A stretch of 64,000 nt of DNA from Isoetes taiwanensis (taxonomy: Eukaryota; Streptophyta; Lycopodiopsida; Isoetales; Isoetaceae): positions 727,576 to 791,575 of the forward strand of contig JAJEKV010000175.1 in the NCBI GenBank assembly GCA_021234155.1, in the 5' to 3' direction. Under the pieces are notes generated by a model. The model was not told the origin of the DNA, made no database searches, and saw only the letters and a program-made list of their open reading frames with translations. The position numbers and the translations under genes were made by a program. Every line of letters begins with the position of its first letter. The stretch's first letter is position 1. Positions 36,160-47,400 of the stretch are shown in pieces.

Positions 36160-36920
36160 CAAGTTTTCACAAATACGTCTATAAAATGCTGAGGGCTATT
36201 GCAATGATTTTGAACCACATGTCGATTGATGTATCTTTGTAATAAGCATGGTAAATCCATGATGTGTTGTATCTGAGGAATATGATGATTGATATTTATG
36301 TACAAGTAGGGCATCCCAAGGAGGTTCTGGACTTTTAAGCAAATGCCTAAGCATGATATATTCCCTCACCCCGTTATTGCAAGCAAGGATGCCTAGCGTA
36401 GAGGCTATCGATTTTTTTTGTCACTTGAGTATAATGATCTCAAGCTGTACTCAACAAATAAATATGGAAAAAACTTTAAATTTTTAAAGCAAATGCCTAG
36501 ATGGATATGATTTCTTGGACTTTTTTACTTAATGCCCGCATGTCATTAGAGTACAATGACCTCAATTTGTACTCAACCGGGAAATATGGAAAAAAGCTTT
36601 GAATTTTTCAAGCAAAAGCCTGAGAGGGACAATGATTTCTTGGACTACTTGGTCGCTACTTATGTCACAATGAAACATCTTTCGGATACATGTCTCTTAC
36701 TCATGGAATGCCATGATGGTTTATATGGAGAATGGCTGCATCAAGAAAGCCCGCAAGCTCTTCATTGTCAAGATGTAATGCCGCAGCAACGTGGTGTCTT
36801 GGAGCCATGATTGCAAAGACATGCACAACACCTGCCGGAGGAAAAGATGCACTCTAATTGCTTATGGAAATGCAAACGAAAGGTTTTATTCCCTTTAGTA
36901 GTAATTTGTTTGCTTTAGCC
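36160..36920 (+). pseudogene. PPR (pentatricopeptide repeat) gene fragment inside Helitron B
   Basis: Plus-strand pieces in shifting frames read as consecutive PPR motifs. MMIDIYVQVGHPKEVLDF lies near 36282-36336. GNMEKSFEFFKQKPERDND is near 36580-36640, NGCIKKARKLFIVKM near 36730, VVSW near 36797, and KDAL-x-LLMEMQTKGFIP near 36845-36893. The order and the VVSW/MPERD-type words fit the PLS class, which acts in organelle RNA processing or editing. Stops and frameshifts are frequent and no start, transit peptide or E/DYW end is present. This is a dead captured fragment. Confidence 0.7.
36421..36620 (+). repeat. 122-bp imperfect duplication within the PPR fragment
   Basis: GAGTATAATGATCTCAAGCT (36427) and GAGTACAATGACCTCAATTT (36549) start homologous blocks that continue through AAATATGGAAAAAA and AAGCAAA(T/A)GCCT. 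Both translate to the same PPR-like phrase (N-M-E-K). Confidence 0.75.
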
Positions 36921-37816
36921 ATAGTGGTTTAGTGGATTTTGATTGTCATTGATTTGCCTTCATTGCAAATTACAATTGCAATGCACCTTCTATGAAGCAT
37001 TATGCCGCATCATTGGCCTACTTGACAAGATAGGATGGTTTTAGTGAAAGCAAATTCCATTAACAATCGGCAATTGTATCGATGGTACATTTTGGAGAAC
37101 TTTTGCTTGGTTCATGTAAAATTGTTTTACGAATGGAATGGGGCAAATATGTTGCCCAAACATGCATTTGACTTGGACTAGAAAATGCAAACATGCATTG
37201 CATGATACGCAATAAATTAACTGAACTGGTTCTTGACATTTCAATCCTCTTTCCAAAGGACATGGAATTTTGAGACATGATTTCGGACATACTAGACAGC
37301 TACAAATAGTATTCGAGCAAAATGGCTATGCTGCAAAGAGAATCCACGCTAATAATATCTTAGCTATTCAATTTAAAATTTGTATTTGTAGCCACAATTG
37401 AAATGTATAACAAAAACACATTCTTATTTTTCGTGGAGGATCTTTATGTTTGAAATCTTATTAATTTGTATGCATATGTCAAATGTGGCTCAGTAGGAAC
37501 TAAAAGCCCTACTTAATGGACACACCTACACACTTATGAAAGCATTAAGATACGCATGTTATAGTAGGAACATAACAAATACTAATGCTCAATGGACACA
37601 CCTACACACTTAATGAACGCGTTCAATGGACAAAATTCTAGGTAACTAAAAACAGTGCCCAGCATTGTTGTGCACCTTTTATATGTAATAAATTATTGGA
37701 TCCATGTTTGTTTGTCGTAACTCATTGTCCACCAAAATATAATCTTCCATTGTTCACGTACAGGCACATGGATCCGTTCATTCTCAAATCCCAGCAACGC
37801 TGGGCACCATTACTAG

Positions 37817-39040
37817 TCTGATTATAGGTACATGGTTATGCTCAGCCACAACACAACCAAAGACATGGGAGAAAAAAGTTGCTAGCTATGGTTGAGGAGG
37901 AAATGTTAAGAGCTATGCAGCCGATAAGGATAAAAAAATTGCCAAGCTAATGTCCATAACTTACAAGGTGGAAAAAAATATAGTCAAACTATGTGCTCAT
38001 ATAACCAACGTTGAGAGAAAAAAAGGATATAGCCAGGTTAAAGTTTAAAGTTTGCCAGACTAATGCTAGGACCTTTTCAAACCATAAATGCAAAAAACAG
38101 ATAATTTAAATGTAATGCCAAAGAACCGTAGGCAAGTTGGGACCAAAATTAAAAGGGTGTGGCATGCAATGACTAGGTTCGGAGTAAAATATGCAGGTAG
38201 GAATATATTGGGTAGGCCGTGCAAAAAACTGGATAGGTAGAATTTCACCTGGTAGGTAGTGTCTATGCGGGCATAGACAAAAGTCTTTTGCTATGTGTGC
38301 ATAGCAAAAGACCTTTTTTTTCTCATATTTTTCTTCTTATCTTCAAGTTTCGTAACAATGTTCGGCATCTTTTCTATTATAGTGCATTCTTGGCAGTTAA
38401 GAAGAAGGAGGAGGAGGTAAAATCTGTGACAAAAGGGGGCTTTTAGAAATTTTTTGTGGCCTTGATTTGTGATAAAAAGCCTGGGTTGGGGTTAGATTTT
38501 GCAGCTTTGGGTTTAGATTTTGGCCAAATTGAGGCCATATTTTGCCAGATTGTTTGATTATGGCATCCCTCGGAGCTGATAGTTCGAAACAAGCCTCAAA
38601 ATTAAGATTGAAGAAAATCTGAGCACTCATTAAGGCCTTTGTCAGTTTCTTAAGGTCTTTGTCTGAGCAAGAAGCCTGTTTATAGCTATCAAAATGGACG
38701 AAATCCTCGTTTCTAGATGTCCCCTGTTTTCTAAATACCGTGAAATACCATTGCTCCTTTTTTTCAAGAATGAGTTATGAACGATTTTTTTGTAATCCAC
38801 CGAGATTCCAAGCGCCATAGAACTAAGAAATGATTCTTCAAAAATGGCTACGTCTGATAAACTATACCTAAAAATTTCCCGTGACGAATATTTTGCATTT
38901 CCTCTGCCCTATGCACCGCATTAAAAATATGCAACTTGCACTCACTTCCACAAGCTTCTATAGTGAGTAGAAACTCATCGATTGCGAAGACTAGATTCGG
39001 TCAGCAAGATGCAGTTGTTCTTCAAGATTGAGCAAAACCC
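37817..39040. other. No gene recognised
   Basis: AT-rich sequence. The only clear structure is the short hairpin at 38283-38312. A minus-strand frame at 38397-38630 has no recognised motif. Confidence 0.3.
38283..38312 (+). repeat. 13-bp perfect hairpin followed by a T run
   Basis: GTCTTTTGCTATG, a TGTG loop, and CATAGCAAAAGAC are perfectly complementary, and a run of Ts follows. Related TATGCTATG words form a small tandem array near 43860-44020. Confidence 0.8.
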
Positions 39041-39048
39041 TTGTTTTT

Positions 39049-39135
39049 GGGTTGCCCCTAAGGGGGCAAACCCTCGTTTATGTGGGTTTATGGCATATGC
39101 CATGTATATATGCCGATATATCTGTGGAATATACC
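39049..39135 (+). repeat. Short repeat with palindromic GGGTTGCCCC...GGGGGCAAACCC, copy 1
   Basis: GGGTTGCCCCTAAGGGGGCA, then AACCCTCGTT and GTGGGTTTATGGCATATG, then ATGTATATATGCC. The same series, diverged, occurs at 43001. The first 25 bp fold back on themselves. Confidence 0.7.
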
Positions 39136-39139
39136 TATG

Positions 39140-42100
39140 GCTAAAAACCGATTAGGGGTCAGAATCTGGCGGTGGCTTGAATCGACAACCACTCTCGAAA
39201 CCGGCTCACCGGCGTCAAGGGCGTGGCAGGCATTTTCCTCTGGCTTCCAACTTCCAAGATCGTGGCAGGTATTTACTCTGCCTTCCATGATTTGCTTAGC
39301 TGGGAATCTGGGAATCGAAGGAGAGCTCCCTTTGGCATTGTGAGTATTGTGCTGCCTCAGAGTTCGATCAGTTGAATGAATGGATTCTACAAAAGGGACC
39401 CTCTGTTTTCTGTTCTTCTGCAATACTTGGAGATAATCTTTGCACTCTGAGAATATTTCTAAACGTTGCTAGCATGCTCACATCCCAGGCAGACCTTCCC
39501 ATCCTTACATTTATTTACGGCTGTTTGTATTGTGTTAAACACGTTTTTTTTCTTAAACTGAATTTGGAATCTTTTAGAAGATCATCTTAGTACTTGCCTT
39601 CTTTGTCTGCGGAGTAGGTCGCAGAGGATCTGAAGGCGAGGATTTGGAGAAAAGGTTGGGGACAAATATAGCGGTCACAAACTACGACAAAGTAGAACAA
39701 GTTAGTTCGTTCAATTTCACTTATTTTATCTCCATTGCGATACGCTAAATTTTCTATCCCAATGCATGGTGCAAAAGCATAAATTAAGTTGGGAAGGAAT
39801 ATATTAAACCGTTCAATTCAAGCACAACCCAAAGAAATTATGCTCATGGCATAACTTAGGGCAACGCTCAACGAGAACTCTCAAACCAGGAGGCATAATT
39901 ATATCTTATGCTATACACGTAATGTGAGGAAGGGGACTATCCGAATATCCAATTGCTCCTTCAAATTCGTTATACCCACCTCCAAAGAAATTCCTTATAT
40001 CCGGAGATAATAGGATATCCTCATGTTAGTGGAAATTATCCTGCCGCCTCGCAGGAACACAATCAATTCAACCTCCAGTCATAAATCACCAAGAGTCGGG
40101 CTTGCGCTCGAGCATCCAAGGACCATCGTCTGAAGGAACATAAATGTACAATAATCAATCCTTTATGTATGATGCACTAGCTCTTTGAAACTTCAAATGA
40201 TGTGCGTGATAAATGGTTATATGACAAGGAGCTAGCAAAAGTCTGCTGGAAATTCATGGCCAAATTGAATATTTCATTTATATGAATTACGTTTCGCATT
40301 TTATTCCGGATATGCTTGAAGTTTGCTTGCCAAAAGGCTATCCCGAGCTGCCAAAGGAATAGTCGTTTAATCTCCACCACAATATATTGATGGAAGTACT
40401 TCCACACCATCATAGATTTCTTAGCTCACTCTAGCTTTGCTTGTACAACCTGATCCTTAGCAGGACTATGGTTGTAGCTCAATTGTTTTCTTTTTATTTT
40501 ATCAATGTGTAAATGAGAAAGCTCTTTTATGAAACCACGGTCACTTTTTATGAAGTTATACAAGATGGAGTTCTTATTTGTAAAGCACCTCCTTATAACT
40601 CAGAATGATTACTTTTACGTCGGGGAAACGGGCTTGCTTGCAGCCAAAAATACGTGAATTTCATTATCGCCTTCACAACTCGGAATTAGCTTCGCATCAT
40701 ATTCAAAGTAGTCTTTTCACTAGCTTCCAACAAGAAGACATGCAACTACATTTGAGGTTTCTACGCATCCTTATGGGATCATGCAATACGATGATAAGTT
40801 GCCGAAGATACTGAAATTGGATAATGCATTACAAACATCAACCGATGACTTTAAAGAATGTGTAATAAGGATATTCTTGAAAAAGAGGTCAGCAGGAATA
40901 GATCTCCAATGCTATTACTAGTCATGGGACTATTAAACACGGTGATCTTTTTTGCAAGTAATAGTATGGTGGAATTGTTTGGGTACTTGGCTTAAGATGT
41001 CGCTCACAAGTCATTTGTCCTCTTTAACATTAAAAGAGAAGGCAACAAATGAAATAACCCTGGCCATTCTGCGAGGAGAAAAGGCCGGGAATATGTTTTA
41101 CGAAAGGGAGATATTTTGGAAAACTCTGAGATAATGATGAGAATTCACCTGCAGGAATCGGTAGAGCTGTGGAGGAATGCAAAGCCGGGGTCTTGCCTTG
41201 ATTCATGCAACCTTTCGACAAGAATATTTCAGGAGGCGACAAGAGACCACAGACACAACATATGATAGCGATTATGGGATGTCACGACGGGACATGAAGT
41301 CTATCCTACTTCACAGTTGGAAAGGCCATAGGACTTCTTGATCTTGCGATAATGGGTGGTTAAAATTCAGGTCTTTTAGAGCCTTTCCTCCTTTGACTTT
41401 CTTGGTGACTTCAAATTTGTTGTCTCCTTATAATGTATAGGACTTTTAAATTTACATCATATTGATTTTATTACGTGGTACATTTTCGGGGTCATCGCAG
41501 TGCAAAGTTTAGGAGATTACTTTGGTCTCATTGGTATTCACGAAAAACTGTTTCTTCATTGGGTAATCGGAAAAGTGTTGATCTTAGGGTTTTCATGTTG
41601 AGACGTCTTCTACCTAAACCTGTTGGAAATGGACAGAGTAGAGAAGAGGAAGATGTGTTGTTGAAAGCGGAAGAAAGCGTAAGGAAGCCGCTATACGTAA
41701 AGCAAAGAACACGCGTTCGTGCTATGGTCCAATGTCACCTAGCGTGTGCTCGAGATCGGGTTACTTAAGGGCCAACAAACGAACTTTGGTAGGTAACTAT
41801 AGCACTAAATGGACTCTATTTTCTACTTGGAAAACCAACTCATTCTTAGAGCCTACAAAGAAATATTGTTAATTATGTGATTATTTTCATGTAATCAACC
41901 ATGCACTTTGTCAGAAGTGATCACATGTATTATTGTAAGTAAAAAGTAAATATATTTATAAATAGATTCAGGTTTCTATGGAAATTAAGTCCGCACAAAT
42001 TGTGTAGAAAAATGCTCGATTGATGCTACACATCCTCTTCTTATATATATCCAGTTTTGGCATCTTTCTTGTTACGTCCTCACTAGTTTAAGGTCTAATG

Positions 42101-42985
42101 TGGGCTAGTTTCTTACATCTGGAATTGCTTTTTATTGCAGAATGGTTTCATTGGTAAAATGCATCAGATGAATTCGTCATTGACTGAGCCTGTTCACAAT
42201 GACCAACGAATGACTGATTATACAATATAAAAGTAGCATAGAATGGCATTGAATAACAGTTTACTTTAGAATGGCGATGAACTTATTCTAATTCTGAAAT
42301 TAAAACATTCCTTGTGTATAGTTAAGCCTCCTAAGTTTTCCATGTTGTCGTATTTCAATGCTAGAGTTGAGGGCAATGATGACTAATGATGACTACTATA
42401 TATGCAATGATGCGATATCAAATGTTCAAATCCATCCACCACTCTCCCTCAAGAAAAAAAGAAAAAACTAAAATGAAGACATCACTCAACATCTCCCCTA
42501 GCAAATAATAATAAGTCTAATTCTTTTTAAATAAAAGTAATGAACAAACATAGGCAATTACTAAGCATTCCTTTCAAATGTCTTAAGGTCTACATAGGCA
42601 ATTACTAAAGCCGACCTAGAACAAATGATGTTTTGGACAAAGAAATAATTGAAGGGACATAATTTGATTTTATAATTGTTTATATTGCCGAAATTATCTA
42701 GTAACAACATCATCAATGTTTTTACTTTCGTTTAAAATGCTTTTTAATTGATGTGAGGACCTGAGGTAGAAATTAGAGAAGACAGATCCAAAACTTATGA
42801 TTAAAATATCATAGTTAAGTATGCGAACATAAGGTAAGTACATATATGCAACACATTGGAAGTAAACATGAAATATTTGCCGTATAACGACAATGTCGTT
42901 TACCATCCGATATAAAGGAGACAAACAATTGGAAGTTAATCAAAAACAAATTGAAGTACATGTTTTTTAGGTATTAGACTCACGT
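39140..42985. other. Low-information stretch with gene-like scraps
   Basis: Plus-strand frames at 39080-39343 and 41475-41768 (the latter including RLLPKPVGNGQSREEEDVLL) look mildly coding-like but match no family I know and have no clear gene context. Intron-like AT-rich DNA fills the rest. I cannot assign a gene. Confidence 0.3.
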
Positions 42986-43000
42986 TTAATTTTTTTTGGG

Positions 43001-43086
43001 TTGCCTCTAAGGGGGCAAACCCTCATTCATGTGGGTTTGTGGCATGTGTCCATGTATATGCCAGTATATACTCGAAATATATCACA
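43001..43086 (+). repeat. Short repeat with palindromic start, copy 2
   Basis: Direct repeat of 39049-39135, about 3.95 kb away: GGGTTGCCTCTAAGGGGGCA, AACCCTCATT, GTGGGTTTGTGGCATGTG, CATGTATATGCC. Confidence 0.7.
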
Positions 43087-43250
43087 CTGACCCCAATTTC
43101 TGGTCCACGGTTGTTTTTAAGTGTTGTTTTATGTCAAAAACAACACCAAAATAGTCCCAAAAGTCCACGTGGCCAATTTATCTGGATTTGCACAAAAAGA
43201 CAGTGGCTTTTTTGGCAAAAATTTCCCACGGTGGTCTTCTGGCACCTTTC
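43087..43250 (+). repeat. Repeat-family copy starting CACACTGACCCC (plus)
   Basis: CACACTGACCCCAATTTCTG, GTTGTTTT, AAAAACAACACCAAAAT, AAAAGTCCACGTGG and GGATTTGCACAAA occur in the same order as on the minus strand below 33020. A T-rich run follows at about 43251-43271. Confidence 0.7.
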
Positions 43251-43254
43251 CTTT

Positions 43255-43855
43255 TTTTTTTTTTCTTTTTTTATCGGGACCCAGCGCAATCGCCGTTGCC
43301 AATATACACACCGAGTAAAACTTCTGTACGCAGCTTCTTGTTGCCAAAATATTTTTGACCAAAGCTTCTTGTTGCCGATATGTTTTTAGAAGAACTTCAA
43401 CTTGCAAAGCATATTAAGATTTCGTACCAAAACTTGCAAAACTTTAATTTTTGAGCCGATTAATGTGTTACGAGAAGGTAACATCTGTGTTTAACATTAG
43501 TTTTGTTGAGATCAACGAAGTTAAACGATCGTGAACTTATTCTTAGGTCGGGCACTATGCATCAAAGACTATGCGCACATCCCTTTGGGACATCGAAGGG
43601 CAACCTTTCGTCGCGGCGCAAGACCTTGTTCAAAATAGGTTGTGCCTATGTGCGCATGGGCTGAGCCTTTGTTTTTTTTACCTGTAATAAAGTCAATAAG
43701 CTAGAGACATGCGATGGGCGTGAAAGCTAGAGCTGGAACAAGAATTCTTATGCTCTATGCATGCCTTCTTTTTGTTTGTGAGTTTTCTTATAAAGAGAGC
43801 ACGGATAGATACCTCAAAAAAGGGATTTTTATATTATGTGTGGCTTCAATAAAAA
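43255..43855. other. No gene recognised
   Basis: Mixed sequence after the T-run. No supported gene or repeat apart from scattered TATGCGC words. Confidence 0.3.
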
Positions 43856-43857
43856 TT

Positions 43858-44025
43858 ATATGCTATGCACGGATAGACACGGGCAGCAAGATTTTATGTT
43901 ATGCTATGTGCGCATACAGGCAACAAGATTTTGTTTTATGCTATGCAGGCATAGGCACAAGCAACAAGATTATTTTATGCTATGCACCCACATGTACAAG
44001 CAACAAGATTTTATCATACATGCAT
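43858..44025 (+). repeat. Short tandem repeat, about 45 bp, with GCAACAAGATTTTAT
   Basis: About four imperfect units of the form (G)CAACAAGATTTTATGTTATG followed by CTATG and a variable CGCATA/GGCATA spacer. Confidence 0.75.
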
Positions 44026-44092
44026 ACAGTCTCTTAAACATTACATAATTATTATAATTCACTATGTTATTAAGTTATGTCATTTTTTAGAC

Positions 44093-44346
44093 GTAAAAAA
44101 CAGGTACACAACATTTTTGCCGCCACGTGTCATCCTGCGATTCGTTGAAGCCAAGAACGTCGTCCAAGAAACCAGAATGTTTAGGCAAAAAACAAGAATG
44201 TAAGTAAATGGATATCCTGGTTTTAAACCAGAATGTTTAGGCAAAAAACAAGAATGTAAGTAAATGGATATCCTGGTTTTAAAAGACTGCCACATGACAA
44301 TGTCCCATTGGACGTAAGGGCAGAATGTTGTGTACCTATTTTTTGC
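44093..44346. mobile_element. Small TIR element (MITE-like), about 254 bp
   Basis: GTAAAAAACAGGTACACAAC followed by ATTTTTGCC at 44093 is matched by its reverse complement ending near 44346 (GGCAGAATGTTGTGTACCTA followed by TTTTTTGC). This gives imperfect terminal inverted repeats of about 28 bp. No coding capacity. The superfamily and a target duplication could not be settled by eye. Confidence 0.6.
44171..44282 (+). repeat. 56-bp near-perfect tandem duplication inside the MITE
   Basis: ACCAGAATGTTTAGGCAAAA through GGATATCCTGGTTTTAA occurs at 44171 and again at 44227 with no differences that I can see. Confidence 0.93.
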
Positions 44347-44354
44347 GTTGCAAC

Positions 44355-44439
44355 AATGTTTCTTTACCTTGCATTCTGCTATGTCAGCACCACCTCCGTG
44401 CTGACGCGTGCACAACAGAATGCAAGGTAAAGAAACATT
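44355..44439 (+). repeat. Long hairpin: 24-bp perfect arms with nested 8-bp stem
   Basis: AATGTTTCTTTACCTTGCAT followed by TCTG (44355-44378) is the exact reverse complement of 44416-44439. Inside the loop, GTCAGCAC (44383) and GTGCTGAC (44398) pair around CACCTCC. It lies between the MITE and the Helitron C 3' end. It could be a palindromic transposon or a small-RNA-type foldback; no transcript evidence is available. Confidence 0.9.
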
Positions 44440-44455
44440 CTTGTCTTAACATATA

Positions 44456-47400
44456 CTAGTTATGGTGCCCGGCGTTGCCGGGCTTTAGTAACAATTTGAA
44501 GAGGAGAAGAGGCAGTTGTTTCATCATTGGCTAGAAAAGACATGTGGCTTGGAGATATATGATAAGTCTTCATTTATTAAGTTTTGGTTGTTATTACATA
44601 ATCATTGATCATTGGATCTTGTAAAGTGTTATATGATGACTCTGTTGTAAATTTGAACGTTTCCATTTTGTATGCACAGTTTGCATCCTCACAACATAGA
44701 TTTTAAGGCATGATGCAAAAACAGCTGTTATAGTAGCAATTTGCAAAAGGGTATCTTTACTACCTAAACACATGCAGTTGTCCCATTACATCTTCTAGTC
44801 TTCGTGTGTCTTACAATTATGTTGTGAGACGAATAAAACCATAATGCGCATCCATGTATCTATGGCAAGCAAAACCATAGGAGTAAATAATTGCACATGA
44901 ACGTTGATATGCTCAAAATGGTGTGTACTAAGTAATACATGTTATGAGCTCCCAATAGAAGCAACCTATCCTCATTATGTGGTCATTTCACAAAATTATG
45001 GAAATACCAACCCGAACATGATGAATTTAATAAACTATTCCATAGTGAGGTATTTCACTTGTAGTCTTTCATGAAATATATACTTCTAGAAATGAATCGA
45101 TGGTTGGCTCGAAAGATCGGGTTAGCATATCTGAGTTCGCTGCATGCAACACATTTAGCTGAGCAAAGAACACTCTTGACAGATAGATGTCTATCTGCAA
45201 AGGTAGCAAGCAAGTCATCAAGAAAAAGCCCATTGAATATTCGCCAAAATTTCTCATCTGTCTCCTTTCGGTGAATTGAGTTGGGTGTCATCAGGATTTG
45301 GCTTGCCTTCAGTGTCACTTAATTGCTTGGAATTACTTCCTATTTCTCAATAATGCAGGAATATGTATGGATATTTGTGGTGAACCATAGATCACAGATC
45401 TCAACTTCCTTTTGGTTGAGTTGTATGAAGAGCATTCTCATTCTTCATTTCCATTAAAGATAGGAAGGCAAGTTCATAACTTAATCTGAACTTCTACACA
45501 AAAGACTAATAGCTACGTAATAAGGAAGCAAGCACCTGTTGAATTGCTGAAACATTATGATCTCTCTATATTGAGATAAGAATTCCACATTCTATACAGA
45601 TTTTGATGGAGTCAGACTCACGAAACTACAAGTCGGATAATTAGACTCCGACACGTAATATTTGAACTTTCAAATCATCGAACATAAGCGCAAGCACCAA
45701 TTTCTAGTATTAAAATGTCGTATTAATACCATTAAAACTCAAATAGAGAGGAAATAAAACTGCACAAATGTACACAACGATGAAATGTTATTTTCCTTTT
45801 TGCATGGAAACAGTGCCTTTATCTCCTTTTTTCTCTCCATCATCAACCTCTATCAACAACCATCAAGAAACCATCGGCCAAAGTCCTTTAATGAAAGCAT
45901 TAGGAATCAATTAGGTGCATCACCAATACCTTGAGAACTTCAATTGGCTCAATGTCAGATATTGTAGTAGTCTAAACTAAAGCAACTCTAGCCAATGAGA
46001 CTAACTCTGTCATAGATACAGTTGCTACAAAATTTACCAAATTGCAAGACAATGTAATTTGAAGGTAAAGAAGCTGATGAATCATAAAAATAAAACATAA
46101 TGTGTATTCCACTTGGGATTCAAAGTCCTGCACTACATGCTCCATATTATAAGCTTCTCTTGCAAAGCAAAAATTATCCTATCGCAAAAGCTTCTAAGTT
46201 TTGTGAACCAGGTATCATACACAACAACCATGCCTTCCCATATAGCACCCCAAGTAGAGCAATTTTGAGAGCCATACAATAAACGACTTAAAAATAGAGA
46301 CACAAAGGGGGGTCTCTCTGCTATAAAACTTAAGAACGAAAGGGGGCTCCAAAATAGTGGCCTTACCTTAACCATTCTGGAGCAAATATTCTGCGTATAA
46401 AGTGTTCTTCTGCATATTTAACAATCTGCATATCATCTTCTAGTATCAAATTTTGGAATTACAACCATGTGTTGCTATATACTTCACGAAATTGAGAAAT
46501 AAATAGTTACCAAAAGAGTAAACTTTCTGAATTACATCTCCCATTCCATACAACAGATGAACCACATTCTTGTAGCCAACTTTGCATTTGCAATTACATG
46601 TTCGTTAATCTAGATGTATCATGACGAAATTCAGAGACAAATACTACTCAAAAAAGTGACCATCTCCAATCCCATACAACAGATTATCACATTCTAGTAA
46701 CCATTTTGGATATAATCCTTGCTGCATGGCTATTAGTTTCACAACTTCTCATCCTCTTACAAATAAACAAAAGAATGACATTAGAAGGGAATTACCTATA
46801 ACATTAAGGAATTATTTACCTAATCATTGGCTGTTATCTTGGAAAAGAAGCTGCTGGCAGACAAAGTTTATTGCTTTATGATGCTCTTTAAATATCCAAT
46901 GCAATATGTTTTACTCATGGATACAATACAATAAGGATCCCTACTTTGAGCTTATAATGGCTATGAAGTGTTCATAATGCAACAACCGCAAAAGGCAAAC
47001 CTTGAGAATGGCAAACGTGGCCATAACTGGATGCATATAGGCAAGTAAATATGCTGAATGAAGTACCTGCACACATCAGATATGGTCAACTTCAGCTCAT
47101 TGCAATTCCAGACATAGCTCAAGCAATTCTGAACATAGCTCAGAATGAACGTACTGCAATTCTATGGTCTTGACTCTTCGATGAATGATACTAATGGGTA
47201 AGAACAGAAGTTGCATACAACAAAATGCTTACCTTGTTACGCAAGAACGATAGCCATGAAAACATGTTGATATAGATGAACAAATCTATTTAAGTATCAA
47301 CTTTGCAGTAGATTGTGTGAGAAATAACAATGGCATTAGAGTGCAATGACAGAAACATGCAGAGGAGAAGGCATGGACATGAAGGGCAAATATTATGCAG

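Larger units (their letters stand above)
35272..37816 (+). mobile_element. Non-autonomous Helitron B, about 2.5 kb
   Basis: The 5' end reads A|TCCTTTATTATAAAGTTTTAG. The 3' end reads CCCAGCAACGCTGGG (37790-37804), CACCATTA, CTAG|T. Both ends fit Helitron rules (TC...CTRR, hairpin, A/T target), and the 3' end matches the terminus at 16494-16521. The interior carries a decayed PPR fragment and no Rep/helicase. Confidence 0.7.

Noticed and set aside
36131-36314. Minus-strand frame opposite the PPR fragment
   Set aside because: The plus-strand PPR reading explains the sequence better.
39049-43086. LTR element bounded by the two direct repeats
   Set aside because: The repeats are only about 85 bp and diverged, with no primer-binding site, polypurine tract or pol between them.
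33020-43087. One 10-kb DNA transposon with terminal inverted repeats
   Set aside because: The sharp conserved edges of the two copies face each other, with the homology running outward, so they are two separate oppositely oriented insertions.
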